Source of the DNA: Methanobrevibacter sp.
GTDB lineage: Archaea; Methanobacteriota; Methanobacteria; Methanobacteriales; Methanobacteriaceae
Direction of reading: 5' to 3'
Length of the DNA stretch: 8,138 nucleotides
NCBI GenBank assembly: GCA_009777005.1
Contig: WRMT01000131.1
Span: 1-8,138, forward strand
Shown: positions 1-5,989 of the stretch, in pieces
Layout: each line of letters opens with the position of its first letter
How positions within the stretch are numbered: position 1 is the first letter of the stretch
The notes under the pieces: generated by a model
Seen by the model: the letters and a program-made list of their open reading frames with translations, nothing else
Told to the model about the DNA's origin: nothing
The model's database searches: none
Made by a program: the position numbers and the translations under genes

Positions 1-160
1 TATAAATATATTAATTTATATAAATATTTTAATTTTATATAAAGATATTAATTATAAATAAAATAATATTATATTATTTATATTATTAATCACAATCTTA
101 GATGGTAATAAAAACTAATTTTAATTAATTTTTAAGATAATTAAAAGATTAGCTAATAAC

Positions 161-176
161 TTTGATAAATATCAAA
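161..176. promoter_or_regulatory. 16-bp inverted repeat, candidate operator upstream of HMG-CoA synthase
   Basis: Perfect dyad TTTGATA-AA-TATCAAA: 7-bp arms with a 2-bp spacer. It lies about 40 bp upstream of the candidate TATA box of the HMG-CoA synthase gene, in a position suited to a dimeric regulator. A second, shorter palindrome (TCAATTGA) is at 198-205. The surroundings are almost pure A/T, so chance dyads are common; the G and C in the arms make this one stand out. Binding by any factor is an inference. Confidence 0.35.
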
Positions 177-216
177 AAGATAACTTAAATTAATTAATCA
201 ATTGAAAAGACAATTA

Positions 217-227
217 TTAAATATATT
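217..227 (+). promoter_or_regulatory. Candidate TATA box for the HMG-CoA synthase unit
   Basis: TTAAATATATT resembles an archaeal TATA element. A start site about 25 bp downstream would give a leader of roughly 35-40 nt, which would carry GGGTGTGAG (274-282) as a weak ribosome binding site before the ATG at 288. The rest of 1-287 holds no gene. Its first 90 bases are A/T with a single G and contain two TTTATATAAA-like palindromes (about 14-25 and 34-43), so the exact promoter is uncertain. Confidence 0.35.
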
Positions 228-287
228 CCAATTAATTTTTTTACCTAAAGACAGAATAAACATTATAAATAATGGGTGTGAGTTTAA

Positions 288-1328
288 ATGGCAGGAATCG
301 TAGGATATGGTGTATTTGTACCATCTTATCGGATAAAAGTTGAAGAAATAGCTAGAGTATGGGGAGACAACCCAAAATCAATATCTAAAGGTCTTGTTGT
401 AAATGAAAAATCTGTTCCTGCTCCTGATGAAGATACTGCTACAATATCCGTTGAAGCTGCACGATATGCTCTAAAAAGATCAAAAATTAATCCTGAAAAA
501 ATTGGAGCAGTTTATGTTGGATCTGAATCTCATCCTTATGCAGTTAAACCAACAGCTACTATTGTTGCAGAAGCAATTAGTGCTGCTCCAGAATTAACAG
601 CTGCTGATTTAGAATTTGCATGTAAAGCAGGTACTGCTGGTATTCAAGCAGTTATGGGAATGGTTGATTCTAACATGATTGAATATGGATTAGCTGTTGG
701 TGCTGATACATCACAAGGAGCTCCAGGAGATGCATTAGAGTACACTGCTTCAGCTGGAGGAGCAGCTTATATAATAGGTAAAAAAGACACAATAGCTAAT
801 TTTGAAACAACTTACAGTTTTACAACAGATACTCCGGATTTTTATAGAAGAGAAGGAATGCCTTATCCAAGTCATGGTGGTAGATTTACAGGAGAACCAG
901 CTTATTTTAAACATGTTCAAAGTGCAGCTTATGGGATATTTGAAAAAACTGGAACTGATGCGTCAGACTATGACTATGCAGTATTTCATCAACCTAATGG
1001 TAAATTTTATCTTAAAGTAGGTAAAAAATTAGGTTTTACTAGTGAACAAATCAAAGACGGGCTTTTAACACCATTTATAGGGAACACTTACTCTGGAGCT
1101 ACTCCACTTGGTCTTGCTTCAATTTTAGATAAGGCAGATCCTGGAAACAAAATATTAGCTATTTCTTATGGTTCTGGTTCTGGAAGTGATGCTTTTAGCT
1201 TAACTGTCACTGACAAAATCGATGAAAAACGAGATTTAGCTCCAAAACTCAAAGATATTATTGAAAACAAAACTTATGTTGATTATGCAATCTATGCTAA
1301 ATATAAGGGCAAGTTAAAAATGTCTTAA
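288..1328 (+). CDS. Hydroxymethylglutaryl-CoA synthase, archaeal type
   Basis: Condenses acetoacetyl-CoA with acetyl-CoA to HMG-CoA, the committed carbon-building step of the mevalonate pathway that feeds archaeal isoprenoid ether lipids; cytosolic. The 346-aa protein has the usual length of the archaeal family and a thiolase-fold start (MAGIVGYGVFVPSYRI). The expected catalytic trio is visible: Glu80 in VGSES, nucleophilic Cys112 in LEFACKAG and His234 in FHQPN. A glycine-rich SYGSGSGSDAF near residues 293-303 closes the active-site fold. The ATG is the first possible start, because a TAA stop lies directly before it in frame. GGGTGTGAG about 6 nt upstream is a weak ribosome binding site. 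The thiolase gene follows at 231 bp, and in the characterised methanogen complex the two enzymes channel acetoacetyl-CoA together. Function is confident from motifs and partner. Confidence 0.96.
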   Translation: MAGIVGYGVFVPSYRIKVEEIARVWGDNPKSISKGLVVNEKSVPAPDEDTATISVEAARYALKRSKINPEKIGAVYVGSESHPYAVKPTATIVAEAISAAPELTAADLEFACKAGTAGIQAVMGMVDSNMIEYGLAVGADTSQGAPGDALEYTASAGGAAYIIGKKDTIANFETTYSFTTDTPDFYRREGMPYPSHGGRFTGEPAYFKHVQSAAYGIFEKTGTDASDYDYAVFHQPNGKFYLKVGKKLGFTSEQIKDGLLTPFIGNTYSGATPLGLASILDKADPGNKILAISYGSGSGSDAFSLTVTDKIDEKRDLAPKLKDIIENKTYVDYAIYAKYKGKLKMS

Positions 1329-1370
1329 TTTAATTTAATACTTAAAAATAAGAATTGAGATAAAAAAAAT

Positions 1371-1453
1371 AATAATAAATAAAATAATTAAAATAATAAA
1401 TAAAATAATTAAAATAATAAATAAAATAATTAAAATAATAAATAAAATATTAA
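1371..1453 (+). repeat. 21-bp A-rich tandem repeat between HMG-CoA synthase and thiolase
   Basis: Three identical 21-bp copies start at 1371, 1392 and 1413. A fourth, starting at 1434, has lost one base. The unit contains only A and T (AATAATAAATAAAAT..., then TTAA). It fills much of the 231-bp spacer between two genes expected to share a transcript. The sense strand of 1329-1559 has no T run longer than three, so nothing resembles an archaeal oligo-T terminator. This is a simple-sequence expansion, not a CRISPR: there are no unique spacers. Confidence 0.9.
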
Positions 1454-1559
1454 AAAAAATAATAAAAAAAAAAAACATTAATTCAATGAAAAAAATTTAC
1501 TATCATAAAATAATCAATATAGTGAAAATAAAAAAATAACTAAAATTAAAGTTGATAAT

Positions 1560-2717
1560 ATGAGAGATGTTGCAATTATAGGAGCCCATCAAACAAAATT
1601 TGGAGAACTATGGGACTTTTCATTTAGACAGTTAATATCAGAAGCAGGAATTGGAGCTATTGATGATTCTAACATAGAAGGAGGAGATTTAGAAGCTATG
1701 TATGTTGGAAATATGACTGCAGGATTATTTGTTCAGCAAGAGCATATTGCAGCATTAATAGCTGATCACACTGGATTAAATCCTATTCCCTGTGCAAGAG
1801 TTGAAGCAGCTTGTGCTTCAGGAGGTCTTGCACTTAGACAAGGAATTATGGCCGTAGCTTCAGGTTATCATGACATAGTAATCTCAGCTGGTGTGGAAAA
1901 GATGACCGATGTTGTTGATGCGACACCAGCAATAGCTACTGCATCAGATCAAGATTGGGAAGCCCAACAAGGTGCTACATTCCCATCATTATATGCAATG
2001 ATAGCTAAAAGACATATGCATGAATATGGAACCACAAGAGAACAATTAGCGATGTTTTCTACCATAAATCACAAAAATGCCGCTAACAATCCTAAAGCTC
2101 AATTTCCTTTTGAAATTAGCGTAGATCAAGTGATGAACTCAACCATGGTAGCTGAACCATTAACACTCTTAGACTGCTCACCTGTAACTGATGGTGCAGC
2201 TGCTGTTGTAATGTGTCCAGCTGAAGATTCTAAAAAGTACACTGATACTCCAATTTATGTAAAAGCTTCTACTCAAGCCTCAGGTACTATGACATTACAT
2301 GACAGGAAAGATATTACAACCATTGATGCTACTAAAATAGCAGCTAAAAAAGCTTATGAAATGGCTAAATTAACCACCAATGATATTGATACTGTAGAAG
2401 TCCATGATTGTTTTTCAATTAATGGAATCTTAGCTATTGAAGATTTAGGATTTGTAAAAAAAGGTGAAGGTGGTCCTTCTGTTGAAGAAGGAATAACAGA
2501 AAATGGAGGGAAAATTCCTGTAAATCCATCAGGTGGTCTTAAAGCAAGAGGTCACCCACTAGGAGCTACAGGTATAGCTCAAGCAGCAGAAATTGTATGG
2601 CAGTTAAGAGGAGAAGCTGGAAAAAGACAAGTTGAAGGTGCTGAAATAGGTATGACTCATAACATTGGAGGAACTGGAGGAACAGCTGCAGTACACATAT
2701 TATCTAGAAGTAAATAA
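1560..2717 (+). CDS. Acetyl-CoA C-acetyltransferase (acetoacetyl-CoA thiolase), archaeal type
   Basis: Joins two acetyl-CoA to acetoacetyl-CoA, the first step of the mevalonate pathway, and hands the product to HMG-CoA synthase. The 385-aa protein is full length for archaeal thiolases. Nucleophile Cys85 lies in VEAACASGG. The C-terminal half carries HDCF (His282, Cys284) and the NPSGGLKARGHPLGATG signature with His332. A glycine-rich GGTGGTAAVHI ends the fold. The ATG fits the family start (MRDVAIIGAHQTKFG); only a weak GTTGAT lies just before it, so initiation may be inefficient or rely on coupling with the upstream gene. In related archaea a small DUF35 zinc-ribbon/OB-fold protein joins these two enzymes in a channelling complex, but its gene is not found after this one. 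SCP2-type thiolases are similar, but the HMG-CoA synthase neighbour settles the role. Confidence 0.95.
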   Translation: MRDVAIIGAHQTKFGELWDFSFRQLISEAGIGAIDDSNIEGGDLEAMYVGNMTAGLFVQQEHIAALIADHTGLNPIPCARVEAACASGGLALRQGIMAVASGYHDIVISAGVEKMTDVVDATPAIATASDQDWEAQQGATFPSLYAMIAKRHMHEYGTTREQLAMFSTINHKNAANNPKAQFPFEISVDQVMNSTMVAEPLTLLDCSPVTDGAAAVVMCPAEDSKKYTDTPIYVKASTQASGTMTLHDRKDITTIDATKIAAKKAYEMAKLTTNDIDTVEVHDCFSINGILAIEDLGFVKKGEGGPSVEEGITENGGKIPVNPSGGLKARGHPLGATGIAQAAEIVWQLRGEAGKRQVEGAEIGMTHNIGGTGGTAAVHILSRSK

Positions 2718-2856
2718 ATTCAAATAATCAACGATCACTTCTAATTCTTTGAAAATAATAAAAAAAGAAGTTATTTATTAAAACGTCTTGAATATTTTAT
2801 TTTTAAGATATTCCCAATATTTAATCAGTTAATTATAATCATTTCACAATTTAACC

Positions 2857-2878
2857 TTTTTTTGTCCTTAATTTTTTT
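2857..2878 (+). terminator. Oligo-T terminator after the thiolase
   Basis: Two T7 tracts (2857-2863 and 2872-2878) separated by a short GTCCTTAA-like stretch lie about 140 bp after the thiolase stop. Archaeal polymerase terminates at such T runs, often doubled, without needing a stem. A small stem (GATATT/AATATT around CCC, about 2807-2821) lies just upstream and may add to it. Confidence 0.5.
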
Positions 2879-2970
2879 ATTTTACACAATTTTTAACATT
2901 TTTAATAAATTCTCTTTTATTACTGAATCATTCTTGTTTAATTAACATTTTAAATATTTATATTAATTTT

Positions 2971-3132
2971 TTGAGAATATTAAATAAAAAATCCAAAAAA
3001 ATAGCTATAAACGACATAACTTCTTATTTAAAGAAAACTTTTAAATTCACATCAGAAATAGCTATTACTTATAATGCTAAAGTAGCTAAAACTGCTAGTA
3101 CCAGTGCTTTGAAGAAAACCAAGAGCATGTGA
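2971..3132 (+). CDS. Possible small lysine-rich protein, 53 aa (doubtful)
   Basis: A TTG-initiated frame encodes 53 residues, starting MRILNKKSKKIAIND and ending in a Lys/Ala/Ser/Thr-rich tail (VAKTASTSALKKTKSM). The codon choice looks more coding-like than the surrounding A/T filler, but there is no ribosome binding site. The only support upstream is a TTTAAATATTTATATTA stretch that could act as a TATA box for a leaderless message. The frame is open for about 30 further codons upstream without an ATG or GTG, and that part is low-complexity Phe/Leu/Ile. I recognise no family. It may equally be the tail of a decayed gene in this graveyard stretch, or chance. Confidence 0.25.
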   Translation: MRILNKKSKKIAINDITSYLKKTFKFTSEIAITYNAKVAKTASTSALKKTKSM

Positions 3133-3217
3133 AAATTAGATAAAAGTTATTAGTCTTATAATCCATTCTTTTATTTTTCATGATGAAAATAATGATTACT
3201 AAAATATTTCATTTTTA

Positions 3218-3613
3218 TCATTCTTTTTTTTTAGAAAATTTAGCTAATGTGATAACATCTTTTAGGAATATTATTTATGTAATATATATTTCCTAATAAA
3301 TAAATATAATTCATAACTATGATATATATTTCTTATTTTTTTTATCCTTGTAAAATCTAAGTATTTAAATGTAGTATTATAGCTATTTCCAATAATATCT
3401 GTTTTTATTATGAAAGTAGAATCTTTACTAAAAAGTTTTTTATAATTAGAAATTATAATTATTATAAGTAATGAGAAAATAGAGGAAAATATCATGAAAG
3501 GACTGGTCCATAGGAATATCAACTTTCTTGAATAATAATTGAAAAAAATTACATCCGTCTGGATAAAACCACAATTCATTTATGAAATGGTAATTTTTTT
3601 TTACTGAGAAAAT
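3218..3613 (-). pseudogene. Decayed small membrane-associated protein gene, possibly PH-domain-like (relic A)
   Basis: Reads on the minus strand in three pieces. Piece 1 starts after a good AAAGGTGA site (3625-3618), where an ATG is expected but ATT stands (3613). It gives FSVKKNYHFINELWFYPDG, then KKVDIPMDQSFHDIFLYFLI, and runs into a stop near 3425. Piece 2, one base out of phase (open 3579-3271), supplies a hydrophobic stretch LLIIIIISNYKKLF, then DSTFIIKTDIIGNSYNTTFKYLDFTRIKKIRN and RKYILHK before a stop. Piece 3 returns to the first phase with IFLKDVITLAKFSKKKE and a TGA at 3220-3218. Joined, this is about 130 residues: a charged N-terminus, a membrane segment, then a beta-rich region whose TDIIG...TFKYLDFTRIKKI pattern recalls bacterial PH-type domains. 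The family assignment is a guess from pattern. The lost start and two phase changes support a pseudogene rather than the 102-aa ATG frame in its middle. Confidence 0.5.
3230..3292. repeat. Imperfect direct repeat, copy A (partner at 5398-5456)
   Basis: Two blocks are shared with the copy at 5398-5456. The 36-bp block at 3230-3265 matches 5398-5433 at 32 of 36 positions. The 16-bp block ATGTAATATATATTTC (3277-3292) is identical to 5441-5456. The linker between them differs by a 4-base indel. The copies sit about 2.17 kb apart on either side of the AAA-ATPase gene and coincide with the 3' ends of the two minus-strand relics. Confidence 0.85.
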
Positions 3614-3685
3614 TAGTTCACCTTTAAATCCATTAAAAAAAAGAGGAATCAGATTTATCTTAATAAAAACATCTAAAATTATAAT

Positions 3686-3719
3686 CTTATAAAAATTGTC
3701 ACAACTAAAAAAAAAGGAG
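3686..3719 (+). promoter_or_regulatory. Promoter and ribosome binding site of the AAA-ATPase gene
   Basis: CTTATAAAAA (3686-3695) is a candidate TATA box. AAGGAG (3714-3719) is a strong ribosome binding site 10 nt before the TTG at 3730. The site decides the start: a GTG at 3723 is in another phase and stops after 20 codons, and a TGA closes the coding phase just upstream at 3724. If this TATA box is the one used, the leader is very short (about 15-20 nt). Confidence 0.45.
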
Positions 3720-3729
3720 CTTGTGAAAA

Positions 3730-5310
3730 TTGAAGAAAAAATTACCTATTGGAACACAATCATTTTCTATTTTAAGAAACAATAATTATTTGTATGTTGA
3801 TAAAACCAAATACATACATGAAATGATAGAAAATGGAAGAATTTATTTCTTATCAAGACCCAGAAGGTTTGGTAAATCACTACTCCTTAGTACTTTAGAA
3901 GAGCTATTTAAAGGAAACAAGGAACTTTTTAAAAATCTTTATATCTATGATAAATGGAATTGGAATGAAACATATCCTGTAATTAATTTAGATTTTGGAG
4001 GAATTGCTTATGAAACTCCTGAAATATTAAAATTATCTCTTGAAGACTTTTTAATTGAGATTGCAGATGAATATAATATTATTCTAAAGAAAAGATTTTT
4101 AAACCCACAATTTAGTGAATTAATTAAAAAAATACATGAAAAAACAGGTAAAAAACTCGTAGTATTAATCGATGAATATGATATGCCTATTATTGATCGT
4201 GTAGAAAATATTGAAATAGCTAATCAAAATCGCACCATACTACGAGATTTTTATAAAGTTTTAAAAGCTAGTGATAAGTATTTAAGATTCATATTCTTAA
4301 CAGGAGTAAGTAAATTCTCTAAAACCTCAATATTTTCAGGATTAAATAATTTAAATGATATTACTTTAAATAAAAATTTTGCGTGTATTTGCGGATACAC
4401 ACATCAAGAGCTAAAAGATCAGTTTAAAGATTATATAAACATACTTAAAGATGATTTATCATTATCTGAAAGGCAAGTTTTTGAAAAGATTAATTTTTGG
4501 TATGATGGTTATAGTTGGGATGGAAAAAACAAGGTTTACAACCCATTTTCAACCTTGAAACTATTTAATAGCTATGAATTTTCGGACCATTGGTTTGATA
4601 CTGGAACACCAGAATTTCTTATAAATGTTTTAAAAAAATCTCAAGACTACTCAGCAGTATTAAAACCTATAACTATTAAGCAATCTAGGTTTAATACTTT
4701 TGATTATAATAATTTAGATCCTATAACCTTATTTTTCCAAACAGGATATTTAACCATTACTGAAAAGATAATTATTAATGATATTATTCATTATAAGCTA
4801 GAATTTCCTAATTTTGAAGTGGAAAGCTCTCTACTAGATTATTTAATTGATTTAAATTTATCTGAAAAGAAAGTAAGTGAAAGAAAAGATAAAATTATTT
4901 CACAGATTGAAAAACTTGATAATGATAGCTTTCAAAAAGAAATGAAAGCTTTCCTTGCAAGAATACCTGCAAGAATTCATATAGAACGAGAATTTTATTA
5001 TCAATCAATATTCTTAGCTTGGTTATATGCCTTAGGTTTTGAAGCAGAAGGAGAAACACCTACTAATACTGGATATGCAGACATGGTTTTAAAAGAAGAA
5101 GATTTTATAGTAGTAGCTGAATTTAAATTTTCAAAAACCAAAAAAGACACGGACCAACCCATTAAAACCTTTGAAAAAATGCTAAAAGAAGCAACAGAAC
5201 AGATCCAAAATAAAAAATACTATGAAAAATATTTTGATAAAAAAATAATAGCTATTGCCATAGCTTTCACGGGAAAACAACTACAAACACAAATAAGCAC
5301 AATTGAATAA
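3730..5310 (+). CDS. AAA-ATPase with C-terminal PD-(D/E)XK nuclease-like domain (AAA-ATPase_like/DUF1703 type)
   Basis: The 526-aa protein has the two-domain build of the AAA-ATPase_like (PF09820) plus PDDEXK_9 (PF08011, formerly DUF1703) family, at full family length. The N-terminus IGTQSFSILRNNNYLYVDKT is the family opening. A P-loop variant, SRPRRFGKS (42-50), is followed by Walker B VVLIDEYD (144-151) and a sensor-like TGVSKF (191-196). The C-terminal part carries GYAD (Asp451), then AEFKF (Glu464, Lys466), giving D...ExK, and a following EATEQIQ (487-493). These are the expected metal and active-site residues, so a nuclease could be intact. The start is TTG with a strong AAGGAG. Family members are multicopy and patchy in gut bacteria and Methanobrevibacter, and their biological role is unsettled; defence or mobile-element roles are speculation. 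It stands alone as a transcription unit between two decayed genes on the other strand. Confidence 0.93.
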   Translation: MKKKLPIGTQSFSILRNNNYLYVDKTKYIHEMIENGRIYFLSRPRRFGKSLLLSTLEELFKGNKELFKNLYIYDKWNWNETYPVINLDFGGIAYETPEILKLSLEDFLIEIADEYNIILKKRFLNPQFSELIKKIHEKTGKKLVVLIDEYDMPIIDRVENIEIANQNRTILRDFYKVLKASDKYLRFIFLTGVSKFSKTSIFSGLNNLNDITLNKNFACICGYTHQELKDQFKDYINILKDDLSLSERQVFEKINFWYDGYSWDGKNKVYNPFSTLKLFNSYEFSDHWFDTGTPEFLINVLKKSQDYSAVLKPITIKQSRFNTFDYNNLDPITLFFQTGYLTITEKIIINDIIHYKLEFPNFEVESSLLDYLIDLNLSEKKVSERKDKIISQIEKLDNDSFQKEMKAFLARIPARIHIEREFYYQSIFLAWLYALGFEAEGETPTNTGYADMVLKEEDFIVVAEFKFSKTKKDTDQPIKTFEKMLKEATEQIQNKKYYEKYFDKKIIAIAIAFTGKQLQTQISTIE

Positions 5311-5330
5311 ACCAGAGCAAAAATAAGGAA

Positions 5331-5343
5331 TCTTTTTTAAAGA
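5331..5343 (+). terminator. Terminator after the AAA-ATPase gene
   Basis: TCTTT-TTT-AAAGA contains a T6 run about 20 bp after the stop codon and forms a small inverted repeat. It is an oligo-T stop suitable for archaeal polymerase, with marginal stem strength. Confidence 0.4.
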
Positions 5344-5394
5344 AAAATAATAAAATCAGCTATAATAAAAAACCAAAGCAAGTAAAACTGTCTA

Positions 5395-5795
5395 TTATTT
5401 AGAAAATTTAGCTATCTTGATAACATCCTTTAGAAATTAAATGTAATATATATTTCTTAATTAAAATATATATTTCTCATTAATAAATATAGTTAAAAGA
5501 AAATTAAAGTTTTTAAATACTTATTTTAATAATATTTCAAATAATAATCTTAATTTAATTTATAAAATAAATATTAGTCTTATTTTGAAAATTAAACATT
5601 TATTAATATGTGAATATTATTACTACTTTATATAAAGACAATTTGATAATTTAAAAAAAAATATTTTAAATTGCGAAGAAGTGAAGTTTTTGGCTCTTGA
5701 AAATTATTATTTAATTTTCCAGTGCTTATTTTTAAAAATAACCATTCATTAGTATAAAATTCACAGGAACTGATAACTTTACACTTTCTAAATTG
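5395..5795 (-). pseudogene. Second decayed gene copy on the minus strand (relic B)
   Basis: A minus-strand frame opens after a TAG at 5798 and encodes CKVISSCEFYTNEWLFLK, then TGKLNNNFQEPKTS and LKYFFLNYQIVFI, before stopping near 5630. It has no ATG, GTG or TTG start in a sensible place. Further along, scattered stops break all phases. The end is recognisable again as KKYILH and, in another phase, FLKDVIKIAKFSK followed by TAA at 5397-5395. That ending matches relic A. The distance from the Asn-Glu codons (AAT at 5750) to the start of the shared block (5398) is 353 bases, against 351 in relic A, so the two appear collinear over their whole length. Protein similarity in the first half is weak (F-x-x-NE, then a Phe/Tyr/Leu-rich membrane-like part). 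I read it as a more decayed paralogue. Confidence 0.4.
5398..5456. repeat. Imperfect direct repeat, copy B (partner at 3230-3292)
   Basis: This copy lies downstream of the AAA-ATPase gene. Read on the minus strand, both copies spell AAATATATATTACAT and then, after a short variable linker, codons for FLKDVI-x-x-AKFSK. Two of the differences are silent (TTT/TTC and AAG/AAA), which points to shared coding ancestry rather than insertion-sequence ends or a target-site duplication. Confidence 0.85.
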
Positions 5796-5862
5796 CTAAA
5801 TATTCAATTCTGAAAAATGTTTAATTTTCTTTCATTATCCCTGATTCTATTAGCTAATATAA

Positions 5863-5877
5863 TATAACAACGTTATA
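5863..5877. promoter_or_regulatory. Operator-like dyad upstream of the AIM24-family gene
   Basis: Perfect inverted repeat TATAAC-AAC-GTTATA, centred about 30 bp upstream of the candidate TATA box at 5898. The CG in the middle is unusual in this A/T-rich setting. A regulator site is possible but unproven. Confidence 0.3.
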
Positions 5878-5897
5878 ATAGTTTCAATGTATGCTAA

Positions 5898-5905
5898 TTT
5901 ATATA
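5898..5905 (+). promoter_or_regulatory. TATA box of the AIM24-family gene
   Basis: TTTATATA is a textbook archaeal TATA box. Transcription would begin about 25 bp downstream (around 5925-5931), giving a leader of about 60 nt. The leader carries a hairpin at 5931-5946 and AGGAG (5977-5981), 8 nt before the ATG. Confidence 0.5.
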
Positions 5906-5930
5906 CTCGTTGGATAATAGTAAAAATAAA

Positions 5931-5953
5931 TCAATCTTATGATTGACTTTTTT
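5931..5953 (+). promoter_or_regulatory. 5'-leader hairpin with T6 tract
   Basis: TCAATC-TTAT-GATTGA is a perfect 6-bp stem with a 4-base loop, followed by CTTTTTT. It lies between the predicted start of transcription and the ribosome binding site of the AIM24-family gene. It could stabilise the 5' end, act as an attenuator-like stop, or terminate transcripts arriving from upstream. The sequence alone does not decide. Confidence 0.4.
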
Positions 5954-5989
5954 AGACAAATTTGTTAATAATCTTTAGGAGAAAAAAAC

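Noticed and set aside
1..130. Replication origin or gene end in the nearly pure A/T start of the window
   Set aside because: There are no origin boxes, no Orc/Cdc6 gene and no coding frame; only low-complexity palindromic A/T sequence.
802..1020. Plus-strand 72-aa frame inside HMG-CoA synthase
   Set aside because: It is out of phase with the well-supported synthase and has no ribosome binding site or recognisable features; it is a shadow.
1371..1453. Tandem repeat as a CRISPR array
   Set aside because: Units are head-to-tail with no unique spacers and consist only of A and T.
3271..3579. Minus-strand 102-aa ATG frame as an intact gene
   Set aside because: The ribosome binding site lies further upstream and fits another phase, and coding-like sequence continues on both sides in that phase. 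It is better read as the middle piece of a pseudogene.
3110..5390. AAAACCAAGAGCATGT near 3116 resembling AAAACCAAAGCAAGT near 5370, as an extension of the direct repeat
   Set aside because: It is short and A-rich, and its spacing to the main repeat differs widely between the two sides (about 115 against 25 bases), so chance is likely.
3230..5456. Direct repeats as a target-site duplication or attachment sites of an element carrying the AAA-ATPase
   Set aside because: They are long, diverged, contain an indel and show silent codon changes. No integrase or transposase lies between them.
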